Below are positions 7,033-14,487 of a stretch of 17,750 bases of DNA, one piece after another. This DNA is from CAYMEV01 sp964389675 [NCBI: uncultured Candidatus Sumerlaeota bacterium] (GTDB lineage Bacteria > CAYMEV01). The notes below the pieces were generated by a model. That model ran no database searches. It was not told where the DNA came from and saw only the letters and a program-made list of their open reading frames with translations. The translations under genes were made by a program, and so were the position numbers. Where the stretch lies: assembly GCA_964389675.1 (NCBI GenBank), contig CAYMEV010000035.1, forward strand, positions 1 through 17,750. The letters are read 5' to 3'. Position 1 is the first letter of the stretch; each line of letters opens with the position of its first letter.

Positions 7033-9750
7033 TTAAAGTATCCAGTTTACCCTTGTTGTATACTGCTTTGTCTCCCCGTAGGCTGAGACGGATTCCAGTA
7101 TGTACAGATAGTTGCCCTGGTTCTTTACATTGTCGGTATAGCTGTAGTAGCTGGGTTCCGGTGTGGTCCCGCTTCCCTCGATAAGGCAGTCGTTCAGTTT
7201 TACTGGCATATTTAAGACAAATGGGCTCAATTTCTTAAGGTTGAGCCTGTACAGATTAAATCCCAGATTATCTGCCTCAGATACTGTCATCCAGCTTATA
7301 TTTACAAAGTCGGCAATGCCTATGGCCATGAAATACCCCAGGTCTACAGGAAGCGGCATCTCTATATAGGCCAAGTCATTGTCCAGGTTGTAATCATCAG
7401 GGGTAATGTCGTCAAGAACGGCTGTGATAATATATGTATCCGGGATAAGGCCCGGGTCTGTAACCCAGTTCTGTGAGATATCAACATAATCCCCAGGGGC
7501 AAGCATGCCGAAGGCCTGTGTGCCTATAAGCACCAGGTCGATACCTGGTTCCATGCTGTAGTAAAAACTGCAGTTTCCTGATTCAATACCCGTATCCCCG
7601 AGATTATAGACCCTTGCACTCAAGATGACTGTATCACCCGGCATCGGGTCTGAAGGGGAAAACCCCATATCAGACGCAAGAACTGAAGCATCAGGCCCGT
7701 CCTTGAATGCTTTGATCTTTGCGATATAGATATCTCCACTTCCGTTATATGTCTGATCATAGCCGTTTGGCGTGGGTATTATGTCATATCTGGAGTTCAG
7801 TTCATCATAAGTTGTATCTCCGGCAATAATTATGTTTTTCTCCAGGTCGGCATTTACAGCATAGCCCATGTCGGTATTATTTCCCCCTATGAAGGATGCC
7901 CACAGAAGCTCATCTCCTGCAGAGCTGACTATAGCTGAATACATGTCAAATTCACCGCCGTTGTATTCTGTGTCGAAGCCATCAGGGGTAAGGACATTTC
8001 CCCCTGACCCCACAGACCCCATGAGGACAGCATTATCATCAGGATCCAGAGCCATCCCGTAGCAGATATCAAGGCCCTCACCTCCGAGGAATGTCCCCCA
8101 CAGGAGCTGGCTTCCTGTAGAATTCAGCTTTGCAGCGTAAAAATCAAAGTAGCCGCCTAAATATGCAGTTATAATGCCGTTTGGGACGGGAATATCAATG
8201 GATTGCGTGTCTCCGCCAATAATGATGTTATCACTGGAGTCGCATTTTACTGCATAGCATTCATCATTATTGGTGCCTCCCAGATATGTCCCCCAAAGCA
8301 GGTCTGTACCGTCAGAGGTAAGTTTTGCTATATACATGTCATAATTGCCGTTAAACACCGTGTCATATCCTCCCGGCACAGGCATGTCATCCGAAACTGT
8401 GCAGCCCCCCACGACAACATTCTCTGAAGAGTCCAGATCCAGGGAGATGCCGTAGTCAAAACTGTTGCCTCCGAGATAGGTCCCCCACATTACCTCTGTA
8501 CCAGCTGAATTGATCTTTGCAATGTACATCTTTATATAGTCATCGCCCATGGTATCATCATATCCGTTGGGAGTGGGTATATCGACAGAATCGGTAGCGC
8601 CTGTAAAGACTATATTATCATTGCTGTCAAGAGCCAGGCAGTTTCCTGCCAGGGCATATGTCTCAATACCGGACCCTCCCAGGTAGGTCCCCCATATCAT
8701 ACTGTCTCCCGCGGGGCTTATCTTTGCTAAATAAAAGTCAGATTCGCCTCCCAGGGAGTCATCCATAGCACCGGGCAGAGGTATATCGGTGGAGCTTGTC
8801 TCGCCGTATACAATGATATTGTCCCCGGAGTCTGCAATGATGGAGATTGCATCATCCCAGCTCGTTCCCCCTATATATGTCGCCCAGATAAGGTCGTTCC
8901 CGTCAGGGTTCAGTTTTGCGAAATACATGTCTATTTCACCTGAATAGGAGGTATAAAGTCCGTTGGGTACAGGTATGTCTGCAGATTCAGTGATGCCGGC
9001 TATGAGGATGTTCCCGCCTGAATCCAGTGCTATATGTGCGCAGTGGTCATAGAGAGCCCCCCCCAGGAAGGTCCCCCATATCATCTGTGCAGGGTCGCTC
9101 TTTCCCTCATTTTTTATCCCTTCTTCCAGTTTGATTATCGATCTGTTCAGGGTATCATAATCGCCGATATACTCTCCATTGCTTACAATCCTGAAAAAAG
9201 GCAGGCTTTCTCCCTCTGCCTCGATGTCCAAGTTTGCTATCATGCCTGGATCATCGGCTGATATTGTCCCCAGAGACCTGCTGCTGGCCTCAAGCAGGAT
9301 ATCTGTCCCATCTCCGATATTCCTGATCCGCAGTGTCCTGTAAGTGCTGATATTGCTTATCCAGTTATCCCGGTTGCCTGTTTTGAATATGTTTATCTTT
9401 GTATCAGTGCATTTCTCCTCTGAGATGTCAAAGAGGCTTATACCCGGGAACCTGATATAAGAGTTGTATGATTTGTACTCTGATGTATAATTTTTTCTCT
9501 TCTTATTAAATATTCCGGTTTCTTTGTGCGTACTGCCCACAGGCTCAATCTCCTGTATAACAATATCGTTCTTCCTGACATACACCCTTCCTGTGCTGGA
9601 ATCGCAATAATAGAGTATATCAGATGGCATCTGGCCCTGGTTCTTTATCCACAGGCCTGTCCTGAAATCAGCCTTTGAATGTATATCTCCCGCATAGGAA
9701 GATATCAGGAATAAAGAAAACAGTACAAAAAAGATAATAATTCTTTTCAT
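7033..9750 (-). CDS. Secreted SBBP-repeat beta-propeller protein with a CARDB-like C-terminal region
   Basis: The product is 905 residues. Residues 1-20 are a signal peptide ending SSYA. Residues about 25-220 form an N-terminal domain of the kind that often precedes SBBP repeats. Seven repeats follow, each opening with W-[GA]-[TS]-[FY]-[LI]-G-G at 225, 289, 353, 422, 486, 551 and 617, with internal LDS-DNI-I-GG-T and Y-AK-L/I motifs; seven units suit one complete seven-bladed propeller. Residues about 688-795 resemble a CARDB/Ig-like domain (GDTVILSARVYNLGDTGIESG). Residues 814-905 resemble a fibronectin-III-like end (NISWMTVSEADNLGFNLYR). GGAGG precedes the ATG. The protein probably works outside the cell, in the envelope or as an adhesin; the ligand is unknown. 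The gene has its own promoter and a hairpin after its stop. Confidence 0.9.
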   Translation of the reverse strand: MKRIIIFFVLFSLFLISSYAGDIHSKADFRTGLWIKNQGQMPSDILYYCDSSTGRVYVRKNDIVIQEIEPVGSTHKETGIFNKKRKNYTSEYKSYNSYIRFPGISLFDISEEKCTDTKINIFKTGNRDNWISNISTYRTLRIRNIGDGTDILLEASSRSLGTISADDPGMIANLDIEAEGESLPFFRIVSNGEYIGDYDTLNRSIIKLEEGIKNEGKSDPAQMIWGTFLGGALYDHCAHIALDSGGNILIAGITESADIPVPNGLYTSYSGEIDMYFAKLNPDGNDLIWATYIGGTSWDDAISIIADSGDNIIVYGETSSTDIPLPGAMDDSLGGESDFYLAKISPAGDSMIWGTYLGGSGIETYALAGNCLALDSNDNIVFTGATDSVDIPTPNGYDDTMGDDYIKMYIAKINSAGTEVMWGTYLGGNSFDYGISLDLDSSENVVVGGCTVSDDMPVPGGYDTVFNGNYDMYIAKLTSDGTDLLWGTYLGGTNNDECYAVKCDSSDNIIIGGDTQSIDIPVPNGIITAYLGGYFDFYAAKLNSTGSQLLWGTFLGGEGLDICYGMALDPDDNAVLMGSVGSGGNVLTPDGFDTEYNGGEFDMYSAIVSSAGDELLWASFIGGNNTDMGYAVNADLEKNIIIAGDTTYDELNSRYDIIPTPNGYDQTYNGSGDIYIAKIKAFKDGPDASVLASDMGFSPSDPMPGDTVILSARVYNLGDTGIESGNCSFYYSMEPGIDLVLIGTQAFGMLAPGDYVDISQNWVTDPGLIPDTYIITAVLDDITPDDYNLDNDLAYIEMPLPVDLGYFMAIGIADFVNISWMTVSEADNLGFNLYRLNLKKLSPFVLNMPVKLNDCLIEGSGTTPEPSYYSYTDNVKNQGNYLYILESVSAYGETKQYTTRVNWIL

Positions 9751-9783
9751 TGGGGAACCTCCCTGTTTTTTGGTTATTTGATT

Positions 9784-9812
9784 ATTATACTCTTTTCAGT
9801 TAAGTCTTGCAA
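9784..9812 (-). promoter_or_regulatory. Predicted promoter of the SBBP gene
   Basis: On the minus strand, TTGCAA (9812-9807, 4/6) is followed after exactly 17 bases by TATAAT (9789-9784, perfect). The start site would be near 9777, giving a short leader before the GGAGG site and the ATG at 9750. Confidence 0.65.
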
Positions 9813-9911
9813 TATATATTATATAAAAAATAAAAAAAATTTATCTGTTATCTGCAAAATTTTATAAACAGCCGATATTATGTATAAAGGCCATATCCAG
9901 CAATAGCCGGC

Positions 9912-9941
9912 AAAAAAAAAGGGGGGGAATGTTTCCCCCCC
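9912..9941 (-). terminator. Rho-independent terminator of the LamG gene
   Basis: On the minus strand, G7AA (9941-9933) and TTC7 (9929-9921) pair as a perfect 9-bp stem with a 3-base loop, followed by nine T residues (9920-9912). It lies 20 bases past the stop codon of the LamG-fold gene. This is the best canonical terminator in the window. Confidence 0.92.
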
Positions 9942-9961
9942 TGAACATCAAGATCAATTCT

Positions 9962-10705
9962 CTACATCTTCCTGTAGATATTATAAATCTCTGCCACTTC
10001 TTCACCGCTTAAAGGCCTGTCATATACCAGTACTTCATCTATCATTCCCAGAAAGCATTCAGGGTACATATCATTTGAAGGGTTGTTCCCTATAGCCAGA
10101 TTATTGGTGCTGTTGTCATATTCAATCTCTTCCAGATGAAAAGCCTCATCATTTATGTAAAAGGTGATCCCCTTTTCCGGGTCAAATACAGCGCATATGA
10201 ACTGCCACTGGCCAATTAAAGCATCTATGCCCGTATCAACTATATCTGCATTATTAAATACAAACCATTTTCCCTCTTCTATAAGCACGGACCAGTCAAA
10301 CCCGGAATTGTCAGTGCTTATCGCCTGCCTTCTCTCTGCCCCTTCATGCTCATAGGGAAGGACAAATGCGCAGAAGGTCGCGCCTGTATTGCCCTCATCC
10401 TGGTCTATCATTATCTTTGTCCTTATTATGGCGCTTTCCTGTGTAAATTCAACTGCATTGCCGTATTTTCCTTCCTTCCTTGAGGCTTTTTCAAGGACTC
10501 CGACAGCCTCACCCGACATGTCCCCGATATCATTCCCCTCTTTCTCCTCAAACCTCAAGTAGCATATAAGGCCCTCTTCAGGGACAAGCTCCTGCAGGCT
10601 CTTTTCCCCTTCATTCAGGGGTGCCTGTTCAGTTTCACCGGAGAATATCCCGGCTGTTAGAAAAACCGTTAATAACACATAAATGAAAATCTTTCTGATT
10701 TCCAT
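9962..10705 (-). CDS. Secreted LamG/concanavalin A-like lectin-fold protein
   Basis: The product is 247 residues. A signal peptide covers about 1-22 (KIFIYVLLTVFLTAGIFSG) and a short acidic linker follows. Residues about 46-245 form one LamG_3-type jelly roll: GLICYLRFEE near 45-54, GKYGNAVEF at 79-87, WQFICAVFDPEKGITFYIN at 167-185, and the diagnostic end FLGMIDEVLVYDRPLSGEEV at 218-237. No catalytic domain is attached, so it is probably a binding protein for a polysaccharide or surface glycan; the ligand cannot be read. AAGGAG precedes the ATG. The gene is single, with its own promoter and a strong terminator. Confidence 0.9.
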   Translation of the reverse strand: MEIRKIFIYVLLTVFLTAGIFSGETEQAPLNEGEKSLQELVPEEGLICYLRFEEKEGNDIGDMSGEAVGVLEKASRKEGKYGNAVEFTQESAIIRTKIMIDQDEGNTGATFCAFVLPYEHEGAERRQAISTDNSGFDWSVLIEEGKWFVFNNADIVDTGIDALIGQWQFICAVFDPEKGITFYINDEAFHLEEIEYDNSTNNLAIGNNPSNDMYPECFLGMIDEVLVYDRPLSGEEVAEIYNIYRKM

Positions 10706-10737
10706 TCTTTCTACTCCTTTTTTGTTTTAGTGATCCT

Positions 10738-10743
10738 ATTATA
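10738..10743 (-). promoter_or_regulatory. Probable -10 box for the LamG gene
   Basis: A perfect TATAAT on the minus strand lies 33 bases upstream of the LamG start codon. The hexamer 17 bases further upstream (TTCTGC) is a poor -35. The promoter may therefore be weak or activator-dependent. The same 135-bp divergent region must also hold the promoter for the plus-strand gene at 10841, which I cannot place. Confidence 0.45.
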
Positions 10744-10840
10744 CAACCAAAAAAATACCTGCAGAATAAAAATATTTAATTTATTTTTATTTAGAAAATA
10801 TGTTAATATTTCTACATAAACCATAAAACGGAGGCCTTAA

Positions 10841-11467
10841 ATGGAGCTGATACAAAAAGACAGGGACACACTTCTCTATACTTCCCGCCCTGTAATGAAA
10901 CTGCTTGCCATACTGACCCTGGCAGGGGGGGCTTTTCTTGCCCCTTTCCCTCTACTTGCGGCACTTCTTGACAGGAAAGATATAGGGGCAGGAAACCTTC
11001 TGGCAGGCCTGATCATCTTCTCGGCCTTCTTTTTATCTGCCGCCATAATGTATGGATATATAAATGAGATCGAGTTCAAAAGGTCAGGCAATCAGATAAA
11101 GGTAAAAAAGACAAAAGGCTGGTATTTCCATAAAAAGGCCATAATGCATGATATTTCTGAATTTGCCTCTCTGAATATCTATATATATACAGATATAGTA
11201 GTGAAGAATAATCCCGGCCCTGTATACAGGAGCGTCCCTATGAATGACGGAAAGCTGTACGGCAGGTTCGTAAAAAACAAGATAACACTGTATCTCAAAG
11301 GCAAAACAGAAAACAGAAACCTGACCATAATCCCCTCTGAAGAATTCACCCTGATAGACAGATATAAGGAGACAGCGCTTAAGATAGCAAACTTCACCAG
11401 GCTTCCCATTATCACAGAAAAGAATATGGATGACTACCAGGTAGCGAAAAAACTGCATAATTTCTGA
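10841..11467 (+). CDS. Uncharacterised two-TM membrane protein
   Basis: I do not recognise this 208-residue protein. The N terminus is short and cytoplasmic-looking, then two membrane segments (about 18-43 and 51-73) are followed by a soluble basic region. Residues about 74-150 have the alternating pattern of a beta-rich domain (EIEFKRSGNQIKVKKTKGWYFHKKAI), like bacterial PH-domain membrane proteins; this is inference. CGGAGG lies 8 bases before the ATG. It starts the plus-strand block and is divergent from the LamG gene. There is no sign of cotranscription with the sulfatase gene 143 bases downstream beyond shared orientation. Confidence 0.72.
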   Translation: MELIQKDRDTLLYTSRPVMKLLAILTLAGGAFLAPFPLLAALLDRKDIGAGNLLAGLIIFSAFFLSAAIMYGYINEIEFKRSGNQIKVKKTKGWYFHKKAIMHDISEFASLNIYIYTDIVVKNNPGPVYRSVPMNDGKLYGRFVKNKITLYLKGKTENRNLTIIPSEEFTLIDRYKETALKIANFTRLPIITEKNMDDYQVAKKLHNF

Positions 11468-11610
11468 TATATCCCTTAACATCCCTGAATATAATATCTT
11501 GCTTATTTCTTATATTGTACAACAAGAGTCTTTTCCGGGTTTTTTCTTGCGATATGCTGTATTGTCTGTTATCGTATACATGACCTTAATAAAACCCAGA
11601 AGGAGAAACC

Positions 11611-12918
11611 TTGAAAAAATACATAATACTTTTCTTTGTCCTTATTATTATTGCCGTAATATCCTATTATTCCCTTTTTATTAAGAATGACCGCCCAATG
11701 AATATAGTATATATTGTCTCTGACTGCCTGAGGGCTGACCGTCTCAGCTCAAGCGGGTACCACAGGGAACTGGCACCCTTCCTTGACAAACTGGCTGGTG
11801 AAGGAACACTGGTCAAAAACACATATTCGCACTGTTCATGGACGCTTCCGTCAATGGTGTCCCACTTAACCGGGATAAACCAGATAGCTGCATATAAGCT
11901 TGCATATGCTCTCTCCCCTGACCTGCCATTTATATCTGAAATACTGTCAGAGGAAGGCTATAATACATACATGATATCAGCAAACCCTCTTCTTACCGGG
12001 AGGTGGAATTTTATCCAGGGATTTGATGTCTATAAATATATAGACAGCCATGACGGTATGGATGTCAACAAAGCGATAGAAGAGCTATGCAGTGGGATCA
12101 AAGAGCCATTTTTTCTCTATGTTCATTATATGGATCCCCATACACCCTATGACCCTCCTGATGAGTTCCTTAAAAAGATAGGCCCTTCATTAGAAGCTGA
12201 AGCTATCAGGTTTGACAACCTCAAGGACCATAATCTCTCAAAAAATGACCTCCAGGCCGGTATTGACAGCTATGACGGCGAGGTCATGTATCAGGACCAT
12301 CTGATCTCCAGCGCCTGTGCAATGCTTGATAAAGACTTTGCTGATGATATTTTATATATCATCACAGCAGACCATGGCGATGAATTCGGCGATCATGGAG
12401 GGACCGGGCATGGAGTTACCCTCTATAATGAAGTGATAAAGGTGCCCCTCATATTTCACAGCCCAGGTACCGTCCCTTCAGGAGAAGTGATTCAGGAGCC
12501 TGCCCAGGTGATAGATATAGTCCCGACTATACTTGATATTGCCGGTATCGGATACAATAAGGATGATTACGAGGGATGCTCCATCTTCTCAGATGACAGG
12601 GGCAATTTCGAATCCTATGCATCTGTGATTAAGACAACCACACCATGCGGAAGCATAATCACAGATGAATGGAAATATATTCACAGCTTTGAAAGCGAAG
12701 ACCATGAGCTTTATAACCTGAAAAAAGACCCGCTGGAAAAGGCCAATCTGATCGATAAATTCCCAAAAATTGCAGAGAACCTTAAAATCCGCCTTCTTGA
12801 ATATAACAGCGAAAGCAAAGACAGCTATGACTATCCAGAACCCGCAGGCCCAAAAAAGAAGGGCCCCGACACAGAAAGGCTCGAGGAAAGGATAAAGGCC
12901 CTCGGATATATACTGTAA
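11611..12918 (+). CDS. Membrane-anchored sulfatase-like hydrolase/phosphotransferase (alkaline phosphatase superfamily)
   Basis: The product is 435 residues. An N-terminal signal anchor (about 4-23) places the catalytic domain outside the cytoplasm. Metal-site motifs are clear: IVYIVSDCLRADRL (Asp38), YVHYMDPHTPYDPP (170-183) and ITADHGDEFGDHGGTGHG with Asp254/His255 and His262/His267. The nucleophile region reads CSWTLPSMVSHLTG (75-88); where sulfatases have Cys or Ser before x-P-S-R, this protein has Thr78, so formylglycine cannot form. Thr nucleophiles occur in the LtaS-type phosphoglycerol and phosphoethanolamine transferases, so a phosphotransferase or phosphodiesterase role is plausible. 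The start is TTG with AGAAGGAG upstream; no ATG with a good site lies nearby. No sulfatase-maturating enzyme is in the window. Confidence 0.88.
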   Translation: MKKYIILFFVLIIIAVISYYSLFIKNDRPMNIVYIVSDCLRADRLSSSGYHRELAPFLDKLAGEGTLVKNTYSHCSWTLPSMVSHLTGINQIAAYKLAYALSPDLPFISEILSEEGYNTYMISANPLLTGRWNFIQGFDVYKYIDSHDGMDVNKAIEELCSGIKEPFFLYVHYMDPHTPYDPPDEFLKKIGPSLEAEAIRFDNLKDHNLSKNDLQAGIDSYDGEVMYQDHLISSACAMLDKDFADDILYIITADHGDEFGDHGGTGHGVTLYNEVIKVPLIFHSPGTVPSGEVIQEPAQVIDIVPTILDIAGIGYNKDDYEGCSIFSDDRGNFESYASVIKTTTPCGSIITDEWKYIHSFESEDHELYNLKKDPLEKANLIDKFPKIAENLKIRLLEYNSESKDSYDYPEPAGPKKKGPDTERLEERIKALGYIL

Positions 12919-13147
12919 ATCGATTGAGCCAGGCAATCCCTGTATTTTTTAAATACCCCCATTGCATCTGTGTCATTTAGTAATTATCCTTTGGATGAAT
13001 GTGCTGTCCCTGACAATATCACAGGCATCATGAAATCCGTTTAATAATAAGCTGACTGTATCACGCTCTCATTTTGTATTGCTGAGAGCTTTAATAAGGC
13101 ATTCTGTATTTACAAAATTAATTATATAAAAAAATTAAATTTCCCTC
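12919..13147. other. Intergenic region between the sulfatase-like gene and the ABC operon
   Basis: No gene is visible. The only structured element is a perfect 7-bp inverted repeat (GCTCTCA at 13065-13071, TGAGAGC at 13083-13089) followed by TTTAATAA. It could be a weak terminator for the sulfatase-like transcript or simply spacer. The region becomes very AT-rich from 13110 towards the operon promoter. Confidence 0.45.
13065..13089 (+). terminator. Weak candidate terminator hairpin
   Basis: A 7-bp perfect stem with an 11-base loop is followed by only three T residues. It lies about 150 bases past the sulfatase-like stop codon and upstream of the ABC operon promoter. The spacing and weak tail make this tentative. 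Confidence 0.3.
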
Positions 13148-13175
13148 TTGACAAATAGTGTATTACTGTTATATT
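13148..13175 (+). promoter_or_regulatory. Promoter of the GntR-ABC operon
   Basis: A perfect -35 (TTGACA, 13148-13153) is followed after 16 bases by TATATT (13170-13175, 5/6 match). The start site would be near 13182, inside the operator palindrome and about 33 bases before the regulator's ATG. TACAAT at 13191-13196 is an alternative -10 without a matching -35. Confidence 0.75.
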
Positions 13176-13192
13176 TAACTATAACAGTGATA
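13161..13192. promoter_or_regulatory. Palindromic operator, probable binding site of the GntR repressor
   Basis: ACTGTTAT (13165-13172) and ATAACAGT (13181-13188) are perfect inverted arms. The symmetry extends outwards to TATT/GATA with one mismatch and partly through the centre, giving a nearly symmetric 32-bp element. It covers the -10 hexamer and the start site, so a dimeric regulator bound here would block RNA polymerase. Autoregulation by the first gene of the operon is the usual arrangement for YtrA-type GntR proteins; that this protein binds here is inference. Confidence 0.75.
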
Positions 13193-13214
13193 CAATCTAC
13201 AAAGGAGGCTGAAT

Positions 13215-13601
13215 ATGATAATCGAGTTAAATCCCCACAGCCAGCTGCCACTGTACCGCCAGCTCATTGACCAGATAATCTACCGTATAGCTGCAGGGAG
13301 TATTTCCAGTAATGAGAGACTGCCCTCAATACGTGATCTTTCCTCATCCCTGCGCATCAATCCCAATACTGTCATCAAAGCATACCGAGAGCTTGAGTAT
13401 CTCGGGTATGCATATTCTGAGCATGGTACGGGCTACTTTATCACAGATAACGGCATCAGTCTGGCAAAGAAGCAATGGCAGGAGAAAATAATGAGAGATT
13501 TGAAGAATTCTGTAATACAGGCCCTTTCACTGGGTATAACAAAGGGCAAAATTATTGAAATAATTAATTCTGCAGAAAAAGGAGGGGAAAATGAGCAATA
13601 A
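13215..13601 (+). CDS. GntR-family transcriptional regulator, YtrA subfamily
   Basis: The product is 128 residues, the short form typical of the YtrA subfamily. The N-terminal winged helix-turn-helix covers about 8-78 (LPLYRQLIDQIIYRI, RLPSIRDLSSSLRINPNTVIKAYRELEYLGY, GTGYFI). The C-terminal tail of about 45 residues is helical and probably dimerises; there is no large effector domain. AAAGGAGG precedes the ATG. Known members repress their own operon, which usually encodes an ABC transporter, and are often relieved by cell-wall-active antibiotics. The gene overlaps the ATPase gene by 11 bases and has a strong palindrome over its promoter. Confidence 0.95.
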   Translation: MIIELNPHSQLPLYRQLIDQIIYRIAAGSISSNERLPSIRDLSSSLRINPNTVIKAYRELEYLGYAYSEHGTGYFITDNGISLAKKQWQEKIMRDLKNSVIQALSLGITKGKIIEIINSAEKGGENEQ

Positions 13602-14487
13602 TATAATTGAAGTAAAAAACCTTGAAAGAAATTACGGAAGGCTTAAGGCTGTCAGGGGACTGAGCCTGTCTGTCCCCGAAGGCAGTATAACAGGCATGCT
13701 TGGCCCCAACGGCGCTGGAAAAACAACCACCCTTCACATACTCATAGGTATCTTAAGGCGCCATGGCGGACAGGTATCGGTTATGGGCCATGATCCAGAG
13801 CAGGAGCCCGTCGCAGTCAAAAAAGACACAGGCTTTGTAATGGAGAGTCCCAGGGGAGAGCCGAGATTTACAGTAAAACAGCAGTTGAAATTCCATAAGG
13901 CATTCAGGCCTGGATGGAGTGATGCCTTCGAAGAAGAGCTCCTTGGCCTCTTCAGCCTGAAAAAGGACAAACCTGTATATGCATTAAGCAGGGGAGAGCA
14001 GGCCAAACTTGCCCTGATCTGCGCCCTTGCATTCAAACCCAGGCTCCTTATACTGGATGACCCGACAAGCGGCCTTGACCCCCTGGCAAGGAGGGAATTC
14101 ATTGACAGCATCATACGCATACTTGCCGAAGAAGGAAGTACCGTCCTTTTCTCAACCCACCAGGTAGATGACATTGAACGGGTAGCAGACAGGATCGTAA
14201 TGATACAGGAAGGCAGGGAAATACTCTCAGATACCCTGGAGAACATCCACCATAACTGGTGTGCCTTCAGGCTTATCTTTGATGACATCACACCGGAAGC
14301 AGTCGATATTCCGGGAATGGTGCGCTGGGACCCCATGAACAAGGAGGGAATTGCAATAATAAAAAGCTATTCAGAGCAGTCCATGTCATCAATGAAAAGC
14401 CTTGCACAGAAAGTAGTCCCCGTTGATTTCAGCCTTGAGGACATATACCTTGAGATCATAAGAGATACAACCCGGGGGGAAGAATAA
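13591..14487 (+). CDS. ABC transporter ATP-binding protein
   Basis: The product is a 298-residue cytoplasmic ATPase energising the two permeases downstream. Walker A is GPNGAGKT (38-45), signature LSRGE (132-136), Walker B LLILDD (152-157), D-loop SGLD (160-163) and H-switch His190 (STHQVDD). Two positions differ from the textbook: the Q-loop Gln appears to be Glu85 (GFVMESP), and the catalytic Glu after Walker B is Asp157. I recall similar changes in transporters tied to YtrA-type regulators, so this need not mean inactivity. The C-terminal 75 residues form an accessory domain. The start ATG has AAAAGGAGGGG upstream, lies inside the end of the GntR gene, and the stop overlaps the next start (TAATG), so translation is coupled. 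Confidence 0.95.
   Translation: MSNNIIEVKNLERNYGRLKAVRGLSLSVPEGSITGMLGPNGAGKTTTLHILIGILRRHGGQVSVMGHDPEQEPVAVKKDTGFVMESPRGEPRFTVKQQLKFHKAFRPGWSDAFEEELLGLFSLKKDKPVYALSRGEQAKLALICALAFKPRLLILDDPTSGLDPLARREFIDSIIRILAEEGSTVLFSTHQVDDIERVADRIVMIQEGREILSDTLENIHHNWCAFRLIFDDITPEAVDIPGMVRWDPMNKEGIAIIKSYSEQSMSSMKSLAQKVVPVDFSLEDIYLEIIRDTTRGEE

Noticed and set aside
8800-9750. Type IX secretion cargo (C-terminal sorting domain) for the SBBP protein
   Set aside because: The C terminus ends in an FN3-like strand pattern without the usual sorting motif, and no other Por/Spr component is in the window.
9912-9941. G7/C7 homopolymers as an assembly artefact
   Set aside because: The runs pair exactly, are followed by nine T residues on the coding strand, and sit 20 bases past a stop codon, so a terminator explains them fully.
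11499-11684. Plus-strand frame of 61 codons before the sulfatase-like gene
   Set aside because: It overlaps the start and ribosome site of the sulfatase-like gene in another frame, has no good ribosome site of its own, and shows no domain.
12460-12490. Further copies of the GAACCGTCCC repeat, for example near 651, 1122 and 12470
   Set aside because: Only the short CCGTCCC core is shared, and these lie in coding sequence where it encodes normal residues; the 26-bp element is found only twice.
13734-14342. A 202-codon open frame antisense to the ABC ATPase gene
   Set aside because: It lies wholly within a gene with intact Walker and signature motifs, and its product has low-complexity Ser/Arg/Leu composition with no recognisable domain.
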